A DNA stretch of 6,489 nucleotides from an uncultured Candidatus Saccharibacteria bacterium (GTDB lineage Bacteria; Patescibacteriota; Saccharimonadia; Saccharimonadales; Saccharimonadaceae). The position numbers were made by a program, and so were the translations under genes. The stretch covers positions 1 through 6,489 of the forward strand of contig CALHVV010000021.1 in the NCBI GenBank assembly GCA_938036915.1, given 5' to 3'. The notes beneath the pieces are model-generated. The model saw only the letters and a list, made by a program, of their open reading frames with translations, did not search any database and was not told where the DNA came from. Shown piece by piece: positions 1 to 6,147 of the stretch (its first letter is position 1; the number at the start of each line of letters is the position of its first letter).

Positions 1-579
1 GATTTGCGGAATAACAAAGACCATCAAGCCAAAAAATGCGGCAATGGTGATAACGATGAGCACGGTGGGGTATGTCATGGCGCTTTTGATTTTTTTGCGC
101 ATACTGGCGTTTTTTTCTTGTTGCATGGCCAGGCGTTTGAGGATGTCATCGAGAATACCAGCCGCCTCACCCGCGCGCACCATGTTAATAAAAACGGTAT
201 TAAAGGTCTCTGGGTGTTTTTCGAGTGCGTCGGCGAGTGCCATGCCGCCCTCGACATCGCGTAGCAGGTCGCCCGTCACTATTTGGAGGGCTTTGCTGCT
301 GGTATGGTCGTGCAGCGAGCCCATGGCGCGCAGCAGCGGCACACCAGCCGACACCATGGCGCTGAGCTGACGGGTAAACATCACCAAGTCTTCACTCTTG
401 ACTTTGTTGCCACCAAAGAGAGTAAAGCTGGCGCGCTTTGGCTTGACTTCTTCAGCACTAATTGGTCGCAGGCCTTGACGGCTCAGGCTAGCTAGGGCAC
501 TGGCACGATCGGGAGCGTCGATCGTTCCATTGATGGAGTCGTTTTTGTTTGTGATGGCGATGTAGCGAAATTGTGGCAT
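1..579 (-). CDS. pilC: Type IV pilus / type II secretion inner-membrane platform protein PilC (T2SF family), 3' part cut by window edge
   Basis: This is the polytopic inner-membrane platform protein on which the pilus ATPase acts to insert pilin subunits into the growing fibre. Only residues 1-193 lie in the window; full-length family members are about 400 aa with two T2SF domains. The protein opens MPQFRYIAITNKNDSINGTI, the usual short beta-rich N-terminus, followed by the first T2SF domain from about residue 63 (LVMFTRQLSAMVSAGVPLL). The family signature GEAAGILDDIL sits at 137-147, then a basic stretch MRKKIKSAMTYP and the first membrane segment at about 171-192, ending VFVIPQI at the edge. 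The ATG at 579-577 follows an AAGGA Shine-Dalgarno embedded in the last codons of pilB, with a 5-nt spacer. One base separates it from the pilB stop, so translation is probably coupled. A T2SS GspF would look alike; the neighbouring PilB and the lack of other gsp genes favour pili. Confidence 0.93.
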   Translation of the reverse strand, partial: MPQFRYIAITNKNDSINGTIDAPDRASALASLSRQGLRPISAEEVKPKRASFTLFGGNKVKSEDLVMFTRQLSAMVSAGVPLLRAMGSLHDHTSSKALQIVTGDLLRDVEGGMALADALEKHPETFNTVFINMVRAGEAAGILDDILKRLAMQQEKNASMRKKIKSAMTYPTVLIVITIAAFFGLMVFVIPQI

Positions 580-580
580 G

Positions 581-2362
581 TTATTCCTTTGTGACGCGGA
601 GCACTTCTTCTACAGTGGTGTTGCCGCGGATTGCTTTTATTAATCCATCGGTGAGCATAGTGGTCATCCCCTCGGCGACGGCTTGGTCTTGGATTTCGTT
701 GCTGGTATTGCCGCCGATAATCATCTTTTGGATTTCGCGCGAAGTGCCGAGGACTTCGTAGATACCCACCCGGCCCTTAAAGCCGGTGTGATTACACTCA
801 TCGCAGCCGTTTGGGTTTGGCTGCCAGAGGGCGGCGATGGTGGTGTCCGTCGTGCCCCAGGGTGTCTCACCACCGACCTTTTGGACGATCGCCTGGGCCT
901 CAAGCTGGTGGATGTAATAGAAATTTTGACCCGGCGCAAGGTGGAAAAGGCGGGTTATTTCTGCAACCTCTGTTTGGTCGGGCACGTAACTCTGGCGGCA
1001 GTTCATACAGAGGCGACGTACCAGGCGCTGGCCCACCACGGCCTTAACGGTACTGGCGATCAGAAAGGGCTCGATCCCCATATCGAGCAGGCGTGGCAAG
1101 CAGGTGGCGGCGTTATTGGTGTGGAGTGTACTAAATACCAAGTGACCCGTTAGGGCAGCTTGGACACCAAGGTTAGCTGTTTCGCCGTCGCGGATCTCAC
1201 CCACCATAATGATGTTTGGATCTTGGCGGAGCAGAGCGCGCAAGCCACTGGCGAAAGTCATGCCAGCCTTGCTATTGGTTTGGGTTTGGTTGACGCCGGG
1301 GATCTTGTACTCCACCGGATCTTCAATGGTTGAGATATTGACCTCGGGCGTGTTAAGCATCGACAGGACAGAGAAGAGTGAGGTAGACTTGCCGCTCCCC
1401 GTTGGACCCGTCACGAGGATCATCCCATTGGGCTCGGTCAGTGCTTGATTAATAACAGCCAGCGAATGACCCCAGTAGCCGAGCTGTTCGAGCGTCACTG
1501 CTTGGTTCGATTCGTCGAGGATACGCATCACCACTTTCTCGCCATCAGCGATGGGCAGCGTGCTAACACGCAGGGCATACTGCTTACCTGCAACTTTGAT
1601 CTTAAAGCGGCCGTCTTGTGGTACGCGGCGTTCGTCTATCTTGAGGTTGGAGAGGATCTTAATACGACTTATGAGCGCACCAAGCACATTCTTGGGTAGG
1701 CGGTTTACTTCTTTAAGGACGCCATCAATCCGGTAACGTACTTGCACGAATTGCTCGCGGGGCTCGATGTGGATATCGCTGGCGTTGCTGCGGATGGCAT
1801 ATTCCAGTAACAGATTAACCGTCTGGGCGATTGGAGAGTCCTCCGCTACCTCTGCTTCGGTCACTTTTTGGTTCGAGCCATCATCCTCGCGCTGGATGTC
1901 AATCACCTCCTTGAGCTCCTGCGTCACATCGCCGCGGTATCCCTCAAGACACTCTAAGATGTTACTGCGCGGCGCAATGTAGACACGGGTGTTGGTGCCA
2001 ATTTCCTTCTCGATAAAGTTGACGGCTTGCACATCGTCTGGGTCGTCCATCGCGAGGTGAATGAGCCCATCAGGGTCGATCTTGAATATGACGGCATTAT
2101 ACTGGCGCGCGATTCGCTCAGGGATGCGCATGAGGATATCGGAGGGGATATCTCGCGGATCGGGCTCGATGTAAGGGATGTCAGCGTAGGTAGCGTAGAG
2201 CTTGGTGAGAGCACGCTCGTCGATAAGGTTATTTTGCAAGACAATATCTTGCAGCCGCAAATTAGACGACGCAGCCTCACTCACTAGTGGTTGGAGCTGC
2301 TGACTGGTCGCAGCGCCACTGCGCTCGAGAAGTTTGACGATAGTAGAATCAGATATATGCAT
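581..2362 (-). CDS. pilB: Type IV pilus assembly ATPase PilB (GspE/PulE family)
   Basis: A hexameric cytoplasmic ATPase that drives pilus extension by turning PilC. It is complete at 593 aa, near the usual 550-600. Residues 1 to about 145 form the N-terminal MshEN/T2SSE_N region, with the typical IPERIARQYNAVIFKID stretch at 80-96, where c-di-GMP can bind in some homologues. The core ATPase starts near 175 (SDIHIEPR at 195-202). The Asp box is around 265-283, Walker A GPTGSGKST at 319-327, Walker B IIMVGEIRD at 384-392, and the His box GHLVFSTLHTNNA at 406-418. A zinc-binding four-cysteine set is present as C452/C455 and C520/C523, with an unusually long 64-residue stretch between the pairs. 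PilB rather than retraction ATPase PilT is indicated by the MshEN region and the cysteines. It heads a pilB-pilC operon with a promoter right upstream. The ATG at 2362 has no Shine-Dalgarno, fitting near-leaderless translation. T2SS GspE is the alternative. Confidence 0.95.
   Translation of the reverse strand: MHISDSTIVKLLERSGAATSQQLQPLVSEAASSNLRLQDIVLQNNLIDERALTKLYATYADIPYIEPDPRDIPSDILMRIPERIARQYNAVIFKIDPDGLIHLAMDDPDDVQAVNFIEKEIGTNTRVYIAPRSNILECLEGYRGDVTQELKEVIDIQREDDGSNQKVTEAEVAEDSPIAQTVNLLLEYAIRSNASDIHIEPREQFVQVRYRIDGVLKEVNRLPKNVLGALISRIKILSNLKIDERRVPQDGRFKIKVAGKQYALRVSTLPIADGEKVVMRILDESNQAVTLEQLGYWGHSLAVINQALTEPNGMILVTGPTGSGKSTSLFSVLSMLNTPEVNISTIEDPVEYKIPGVNQTQTNSKAGMTFASGLRALLRQDPNIIMVGEIRDGETANLGVQAALTGHLVFSTLHTNNAATCLPRLLDMGIEPFLIASTVKAVVGQRLVRRLCMNCRQSYVPDQTEVAEITRLFHLAPGQNFYYIHQLEAQAIVQKVGGETPWGTTDTTIAALWQPNPNGCDECNHTGFKGRVGIYEVLGTSREIQKMIIGGNTSNEIQDQAVAEGMTTMLTDGLIKAIRGNTTVEEVLRVTKE
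585..589 (-). promoter_or_regulatory. Shine-Dalgarno of pilC inside the end of pilB
   Basis: AAGGA on the minus strand, within the Lys-Glu-stop codons of pilB and 5 nt before the pilC ATG. It fixes the pilC start and implies translational coupling. The same AAGGA with a 5-nt spacer precedes rny. Confidence 0.75.
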
Positions 2363-2375
2363 AGTACTTACGCTT

Positions 2376-2404
2376 ATTGTAGCTCATTATGCTTATGCTG
2401 ACTA
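2376..2404 (-). promoter_or_regulatory. Predicted sigma70-type promoter of pilB-pilC
   Basis: On the minus strand, -35 TAGTCA (2404-2399, 4 of 6 to consensus) and -10 TACAAT (2381-2376, 5 of 6) are separated by exactly 17 bp. The expected transcription start, about 7 nt past the -10, is near 2369, only 6-7 nt before the pilB ATG. No Shine-Dalgarno can fit in so short a leader. Predicted by eye only. Confidence 0.55.
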
Positions 2405-2430
2405 GAGGATAGAGCGATATTCGTATCAAC

Positions 2431-2454
2431 GGAGGTAAGGCTGTGCTATACTAG
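2431..2454 (+). promoter_or_regulatory. Strong Shine-Dalgarno followed by a three-codon mini-cistron upstream of tsaE
   Basis: GGAGGTAAGG (2431-2440) is a perfect anti-16S match but lies too far from the tsaE ATG to serve it. Six nucleotides after GGAGGT comes GTG CTA TAC TAG (2443-2454), a start, two sense codons and a stop, which ends 7 nt before the tsaE start. If a transcript begins upstream, this could load ribosomes and feed tsaE by reinitiation. If transcription starts at the -10 at 2447-2452, the element is not in the mRNA. It may be chance. Confidence 0.3.
2444..2452 (+). promoter_or_regulatory. Predicted extended -10 promoter of tsaE-tsaB
   Basis: TGC followed by TATACT (2447-2452, 5 of 6 to TATAAT) makes an extended -10 element. 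No good -35 is seen at 16-18 bp upstream, which an extended -10 can tolerate. The expected start near 2459-2460 leaves a 2-3 nt leader before the tsaE ATG at 2462, so the mRNA would be leaderless. Confidence 0.5.
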
Positions 2455-2461
2455 AGCCAGT

Positions 2462-2920
2462 ATGCGTGTTATCTGTCAATCACTTGCCGATACGGTGCAG
2501 CTTGGGCAACGCCTCGGCCAGGCGTTACGCGGTGGTGAGGTGATTGTGCTGGTGGGAGATATTGGCGCAGGCAAGACGACGCTTGTTAAGGGGGTCGCGC
2601 ATGGCCTCGCCATTACCGATGATATCCAGAGCCCAACCTTTACGATTAGTCGGCTGTATCACGGGCGCGATGATATCCAGCTTGCGCATTATGATTTTTA
2701 TCGTTTAGGCGATGCAGGGGTGATGCAGCTTGAATTGGCTGAGGCGATTGTTGAGCCTCGCACAGTGACTATCATCGAGTGGGCTCAGGCTGTGGCAGAG
2801 GTCGTCCCACCCGATCACCTGACGATCACCATTACCGCACAGAGCGAGACGGTTCGTCAGCTGGAGATTGAAGCTGGTGGCACCGTGTCGACCCAGCTCC
2901 TCCAGGAGGTCTCGGCATGA
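2462..2920 (+). CDS. tsaE: tRNA threonylcarbamoyladenosine biosynthesis ATPase TsaE
   Basis: A P-loop ATPase of the TsaB-TsaD-TsaE complex, needed for repeated rounds of t6A formation at position 37 of tRNAs reading ANN codons. At 152 aa it has the usual family length. Walker A GDIGAGKTT lies at 32-40, then SPTFTI at 57-62, the HYDFYRL motif at 76-82 and IIEWA at 104-108, the family's closing motif in place of the common LIEWPE. The ATG at 2462 is chosen because the frame upstream has no ATG, GTG or TTG before a stop at 2399; there is no Shine-Dalgarno at a working distance, and the nearby -10 suggests a leaderless message. The gene overlaps tsaB by 4 bp (ATGA), a classic coupled pair, and faces away from pilB. 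Confidence 0.96.
   Translation: MRVICQSLADTVQLGQRLGQALRGGEVIVLVGDIGAGKTTLVKGVAHGLAITDDIQSPTFTISRLYHGRDDIQLAHYDFYRLGDAGVMQLELAEAIVEPRTVTIIEWAQAVAEVVPPDHLTITITAQSETVRQLEIEAGGTVSTQLLQEVSA
2904..2910 (+). promoter_or_regulatory. Shine-Dalgarno of tsaB
   Basis: AGGAGGT near the end of tsaE, 6 nt before the tsaB ATG at 2917. It is near-perfect and fixes the tsaB start. It also shows that this organism uses Shine-Dalgarno initiation for internal cistrons even where the first gene of the operon seems leaderless. Confidence 0.85.
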
Positions 2921-3306
2921 TTATTTTGTGGAATAGCGCGGGGATGGTCGTGGAGCTAACATTGGTAGATGACACTGGTACTCAGACGAGCTATGAGTGG
3001 CTAGCTGGCCGCACTCTGGCGCGCGATATGCTGGCTTATCTGCGTGATCGCTTGGCTGAACATGGTAAGACACTAACGGACATGACTGGCATTGGGGCGC
3101 TGTCTGGGCCGGGGAGCTTTACGGGGCTGCGGATTGGCCTGACGGTGCTTAATACACTTGCGCACGAGCAGCATATCCCGATCGTTGGCGCGGTGGGTGA
3201 TGATTGGCGCGCTGCCTGCCTTAAGCGGTTAGCACATGGCGAGGATGATAACATTGTCTTACCTCAGTACGGCGCAGCTGCACACATCACCCAGCCAAAG
3301 AAGTAG
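2917..3306 (+). CDS. tsaB: Short TsaB, t6A-complex dimerisation subunit
   Basis: A catalytically inactive homologue of TsaD that pairs with it and bridges to TsaE in the t6A37 tRNA-modification complex. The hallmark GPGSFTGLRIGL is at residues 64-75, after an N-terminal ASKHA-like fold half. The protein is only 129 aa, while E. coli TsaB is 231 aa, so the C-terminal domain is nearly all missing. The end (LPQYGAAAHITQPKK, 115-129) resembles the natural closing segment of TsaB proteins, which suggests a trimmed gene rather than a broken one. The first strand reads MIILWNSAG in place of the common LxxDTS, so the nucleotide-site relic is altered too. It overlaps tsaE by 4 bp and has a strong Shine-Dalgarno. 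No frame continuing the C-terminal half is seen downstream. Confidence 0.9.
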   Translation: MIILWNSAGMVVELTLVDDTGTQTSYEWLAGRTLARDMLAYLRDRLAEHGKTLTDMTGIGALSGPGSFTGLRIGLTVLNTLAHEQHIPIVGAVGDDWRAACLKRLAHGEDDNIVLPQYGAAAHITQPKK

Positions 3307-3371
3307 CGAGTACGAAGCATAAGGGTAATAAATCGTTACCTCTGTAAATAGACAGACATCGATATTGCCAG

Positions 3372-3401
3372 TTGCGCAAATTAGCCAAAACGCGATACAA
3401 T
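3372..3401 (+). promoter_or_regulatory. Predicted promoter of rny
   Basis: A -10 TACAAT (3396-3401), the same hexamer as proposed for pilB, has a weak -35 TTGCGC (3372-3377) at an 18-bp spacing. The start is expected near 3408, giving a leader of about 93 nt. No intrinsic terminator is visible after tsaB (only a weak 5-bp hairpin at 3324-3340 with no T-run), so some readthrough from tsaEB into rny is possible. Confidence 0.45.
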
Positions 3402-3437
3402 ATATTAGTCTGTAGATAGTTTTAATGTTTGATAATA

Positions 3438-3487
3438 CCGGTGTGGGCTGACGTAAGTCTGATGTAATAAAAACAACACATATCCGG
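3438..3487 (+). promoter_or_regulatory. Possible folded 5' leader of rny
   Basis: CCGGTGTG (3438-3445) can pair with CACA (3477-3480) and CCGG (3484-3487) across a 3-nt TAT bulge. A small GAC-GTAA-GTC hairpin (3450-3459) with a GNRA-type loop lies inside. The structure ends just before the AAGGA ribosome site at 3491-3495 and might affect its access. I recognise no known riboswitch or leader family here. Confidence 0.25.
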
Positions 3488-3490
3488 AGA

Positions 3491-3495
3491 AAGGA
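3491..3495 (+). promoter_or_regulatory. Shine-Dalgarno of rny
   Basis: AAGGA, within GGAGAAAGGA, 5 nt before the ATG at 3501. It supports that start. Confidence 0.8.
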
Positions 3496-3500
3496 ATACC

Positions 3501-4988
3501 ATGATAGAAGTACTCTTCGCGGCGATTGGCGTGGCGCTTGGTTTTGGTGGCAAGTACGCCTACGATCGTCAGCAGACTACCAATGGTCAACGGACAATTG
3601 ACAAAGAATTGGCTCAAGCCAAGCAGCAAGCAGGTGATATCGTCCTCAAGGCCAAGGACGAGGCGCTGCGGATCGAGAATGAGCGCCGCCGCGCGATGCA
3701 AAAGACAGAGAATCGCTTGCTCGAGCGCGAGGCAAGCCTCGATCGCAAACTCGACGAGCTTGATCGCCGCAGTGAGAAGCTCCGCAAGAGTGAGACAGAG
3801 GTCGATGAGCTCAAGAATGAGATCCGTGAGATTCGGGGCCGGCAGCAGGCCAAGCTCGAGAAAATCGCTGGCCTCACCAAGCAAGATGCCGCCAGCAAGC
3901 TGATGCATATGACCGAGCGTGATATTCGCCAAGACCTGACTGGCCTGGTGGATAAATTGCAGCGCGAAGCAATGGATGATGCTGAGGAGAAGGCTCAGAT
4001 GATCCTCGTGACAGCGATGGAGCGCATGAGTAGCGAAGTGACGGCCGAGCGCACAGTGACTGCCATTAAGCTGCCTGACGACGATATGAAGGGTCGCATC
4101 ATCGGCAAAGAAGGGCGCAATATCCAAGCTCTGCAGCGAGCTACCGGTGTTGACATCTTAGTGGACGACACGCCAGGGATGATTGTCCTTAGTAGCTTTG
4201 ATCCAGTGCGTCGCCAAGTGGCACGCCTGAGCCTCGAGATGCTGATGAAAGACGGACGGATCCACCCTGGTCGCATCGAAGAGGTCGTGGCCAAGGCAAA
4301 TAAGCAAATTGACAAAGAAGTCGTGCGGGCTGGTGAAGATGCGGCGCGTGAGATTGGCGTAGCTGGTATTCCAAAGGAGCTGCTCCACCTTGTGGGTGAG
4401 CTGAAGTTCCGGACGAGTTACGGCCAAAATGTCTTGAAGCACAGTACTGAAATGGCCCAAATTGCCGGGTTAATCGCAGCAGAGATTGGGGCAGATGTAC
4501 GCACTGTGAAGATCGCTACACTACTTCACGATATGGGTAAGGCAGTGACGCACAAAATGGAAGGCAAGCACCACCACATTGGAGCAGAATTGGCCCGCAA
4601 GGCAGGCTTGAGCGAGGCAATTTGTCACGCCATTGAAGCTCATCATGATGATATTGAAGCCACAACGCCTGAGGCGATCGTTGTGCGGGTGTGCGATGCA
4701 GCCAGTGCTGCTCGGCCTGGCGCGCGCAACATGAGCGCCGAGAACTTCGTTGAGCGCATGCGCGACCTCGAGAATGTTGCCACTAGCTTCCGTGGCATCG
4801 ACAAAGCCTACGCAATTAGTGCTGGCCGCGAAGTACGTGTCATCGTCCGGCCAGAGGTGGTGGATGACCTCAGTGCCATCAAACTCGCGCGTGATATCGC
4901 TACTAAGATTGAGAGTACTATGCAATACCCTGGTACGATTAAGGTTAACGTAATCCGCGAGACACGGGCGATCGAGTTCGCCAAATAG
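3501..4988 (+). CDS. rny: Ribonuclease Y
   Basis: A membrane-tethered endoribonuclease that starts mRNA turnover by cutting single-stranded, often AU-rich, sites. At 495 aa it is slightly shorter than the B. subtilis enzyme (520 aa). A short hydrophobic anchor covers residues 3-17 (EVLFAAIGVALGFGG starts at 3). A long, highly charged coiled coil spans about 30-185, rich in Glu, Lys and Arg. The KH RNA-binding domain follows, with GRIIGKEGRNIQ at 198-209. The HD phosphohydrolase domain starts with H314 (LKHS), has the metal-binding pair H343-D344 in LLHDMGKA, further histidines in KHHHIGAEL (357-365) and HHDD at 381-384. The conserved C-terminal tail YPGTIKVNVIRETRAIEFAK ends the protein at 476-495. 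It is complete, with its own promoter, leader and terminator, so it is probably monocistronic. The anchor is rather short, but the domain order leaves no real alternative. Confidence 0.97.
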   Translation: MIEVLFAAIGVALGFGGKYAYDRQQTTNGQRTIDKELAQAKQQAGDIVLKAKDEALRIENERRRAMQKTENRLLEREASLDRKLDELDRRSEKLRKSETEVDELKNEIREIRGRQQAKLEKIAGLTKQDAASKLMHMTERDIRQDLTGLVDKLQREAMDDAEEKAQMILVTAMERMSSEVTAERTVTAIKLPDDDMKGRIIGKEGRNIQALQRATGVDILVDDTPGMIVLSSFDPVRRQVARLSLEMLMKDGRIHPGRIEEVVAKANKQIDKEVVRAGEDAAREIGVAGIPKELLHLVGELKFRTSYGQNVLKHSTEMAQIAGLIAAEIGADVRTVKIATLLHDMGKAVTHKMEGKHHHIGAELARKAGLSEAICHAIEAHHDDIEATTPEAIVVRVCDAASAARPGARNMSAENFVERMRDLENVATSFRGIDKAYAISAGREVRVIVRPEVVDDLSAIKLARDIATKIESTMQYPGTIKVNVIRETRAIEFAK

Positions 4989-5014
4989 GGGTGTACCTAT
5001 CTCTTGCAAACAAT

Positions 5015-5048
5015 AAACCGGTCAAGCAAATTGGCCGGTTTTTGTTTT
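5015..5048 (+). terminator. Intrinsic terminator of rny
   Basis: An 11-bp stem AAACCGGTCAA / TTGGCCGGTTT (5015-5025 and 5031-5041) with one G-U pair and a 5-nt GCAAA loop is followed by a T-rich run TTTGTTTT. It begins 26 nt after the rny stop. On the opposite strand the tail is TTTATTG, a weak terminator at best. Confidence 0.9.
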
Positions 5049-5413
5049 GTAGATGCTATCGTATGGGATAAGAATGCCCACATAACCAAGCGAGCAATAA
5101 ACCCTTGTTTGCAGTATTGCATGCTTGATGAGCCTTCTCGCCTAAAGAAGTAAACATCCCAGTTCCCAGATTGAACATTAGTTTTAGCAGATATTTTTGT
5201 GTATTCTTTGTATGAAATGGTAGGAATATGAACAGATGCAAATAAAATGAGAGTTTTAGATGTAAGCCCAATACCACGAAAGAATTGATATGAACAAAAA
5301 CTGCGTTTTACAGTGGAGATGAAGCGAGTAGGATATAACACTACGCGGTTACGCTACAGTAAACGGTAAAGAAGAGGAGAGTGTAGCGTTTGAGATAGGT
5401 AAAACACCAAGGC
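5049..5413. other. AT-rich interval without a supported gene
   Basis: These 365 bp lie between the rny terminator and the convergent sortase gene. Positions 5101-5340 hold 86 G/C in 240 by hand count (36%), well below the neighbouring genes. One minus-strand frame is open from a GTG at 5341 to 4997 (114 codons), but it lacks a Shine-Dalgarno, runs through the rny terminator, and matches no family I know. A second minus frame (5277-5056, 73 codons) overlaps it. I see no tRNA, tmRNA or RNase P core motif. It may be a decayed or recently acquired gene, an unknown RNA, or plain spacer. Confidence 0.5.
5351..5389. repeat. Inverted repeat with 8-bp arms downstream of the sortase gene
   Basis: ACGCTACA (5351-5358) and TGTAGCGT (5382-5389) are perfect inverted arms around a 23-nt purine-rich loop (plus strand). 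It lies 25 nt past the sortase stop. With no T-run on the minus strand it is a poor intrinsic terminator, yet it could act as a 3'-end stabiliser or protein site. Confidence 0.4.
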
Positions 5414-6052
5414 TTACGATGCAACCTCGCCTTGCTTCTCGGCAACGATGACGACTCGGCCAGTCTTGGCACCGCCTAAGTCGCAGCTGTAGAGTGTGAG
5501 GCGGGCGTCTTCTGTTGGGGCTTCGATCTCAACACTGGTTGGTTTGACATCAAACTTCTTGGTAATTTTGTAGTTGTAGCGTTTGCCTTGGTAGTCGGCG
5601 AGAATTTGGTCGCCTAGGGCAAGCTTGTCGATATGAAAGAATGGTGATTTTTCTACTGTGCCGCCAGGCGTTGGCTGGATACTAAAGCGATGGGCTGCCA
5701 CGACGAAGTTGCCGCCCTTCTCAGGGTTGCCGTAGTCTGGGTAGCGCCACCACGCACCACGGTCGAGGGCGAGTTTGCCATTAGTACCGTACGGAATATT
5801 AACGCCGATCTTGGGGATGATAATACGATTGTCTTTGGCTTCAGGCTTGGCGAGTGTCGCTACAGTGATCGGCTTCGTAAAGTGCGGTGCAATGATCGGT
5901 GATGTAGTGAGCAGGAGTAGATACCCTCCCACCAACAAAAAGAGGACTGCGATAGTACCGAATATCCAGTTTGGTATCGAAATGCGTGGCATGCGCATAC
6001 GCGAACGACGCGGTGCAGATGGCTGCCGCTTTGCTTTATTCATTGCTAGCAT
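5414..6052 (-). CDS. Sortase family transpeptidase
   Basis: A membrane-anchored cysteine transpeptidase that cuts a sorting signal on secreted proteins and joins them to the cell envelope or to pilin-like subunits. The 212 aa run as a basic cytoplasmic tail (1-27, rich in Lys/Arg), one membrane segment (about 28-49, WIFGTIAVLFLLVGGYLLLL), then the sortase beta-barrel from about 75 (IIIPKIGVNIPYG). The catalytic His is H121 in VVAAHRF, the Cys is C190 in LTLYSC, and the Arg is R199 in KTGRVVIVAE, so the full His-Cys-Arg triad is present. The active-site motif reads TLYSC rather than the common TLxTC. The ATG at 6052 is preferred over the Met at codon 4 because GAGGAG lies 5 nt upstream of it. 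No substrate with a sorting signal is visible nearby, so the class (D- or E-like) and target stay open. Confidence 0.92.
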   Translation of the reverse strand: MLAMNKAKRQPSAPRRSRMRMPRISIPNWIFGTIAVLFLLVGGYLLLLTTSPIIAPHFTKPITVATLAKPEAKDNRIIIPKIGVNIPYGTNGKLALDRGAWWRYPDYGNPEKGGNFVVAAHRFSIQPTPGGTVEKSPFFHIDKLALGDQILADYQGKRYNYKITKKFDVKPTSVEIEAPTEDARLTLYSCDLGGAKTGRVVIVAEKQGEVAS

Positions 6053-6057
6053 AATAA

Positions 6058-6063
6058 CTCCTC
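6058..6063 (-). promoter_or_regulatory. Shine-Dalgarno of the sortase gene
   Basis: GAGGAG on the minus strand, 5 nt before the ATG at 6052 and 14 nt before the alternative Met codon at 6043. It decides the start in favour of 6052. Confidence 0.8.
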
Positions 6064-6073
6064 ATCTCTGTCT

Positions 6074-6102
6074 ATTATACGGCACGAGCAGCAGCACGCC
6101 AA
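6074..6102 (-). promoter_or_regulatory. Predicted sigma70-type promoter of the sortase gene
   Basis: On the minus strand a perfect -10 TATAAT (6079-6074) follows a -35 TTGGCG (6102-6097, 4 of 6) at exactly 17 bp. The start is expected near 6067, giving a leader of about 15 nt that includes the Shine-Dalgarno. This is the best promoter match in the window. Confidence 0.7.
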
Positions 6103-6147
6103 TAGCATGACCGTCATAGTATTGGTAGATGGACTCCATTGGGTAGC

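Noticed and set aside
4..370. Plus-strand open frames over pilC (86 and 108 codons)
   Set aside because: Antisense to a clearly recognisable PilC coding frame that runs off the left edge.
683..1153. 156-codon open frame on the plus strand inside pilB
   Set aside because: Fully antisense to conserved PilB motifs and without a family signature.
3324..3340. GGTAA/TTACC hairpin after tsaB as a terminator
   Set aside because: The stem is only 5-6 bp, AT-rich, and has no T-run after it.
3405..4127. 240-codon open frame on the minus strand, antisense to rny
   Set aside because: It lies mainly over the coiled-coil and KH coding region of rny, where GAG/AAG/CTC-biased codons keep the antisense frame open. 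It shows no recognisable domain and no ribosome site.
4521..5009. 162-codon open frame on the minus strand over the end of rny
   Set aside because: Antisense to the conserved HD and C-terminal region of RNase Y; no recognisable family.
5382..5583. Repeated TGTAGCGTTTG at 5382 and inside the sortase gene near 5574
   Set aside because: An 11-base match in two places, one inside coding sequence, is weak. No third regularly spaced copy was seen, so it is most likely chance.
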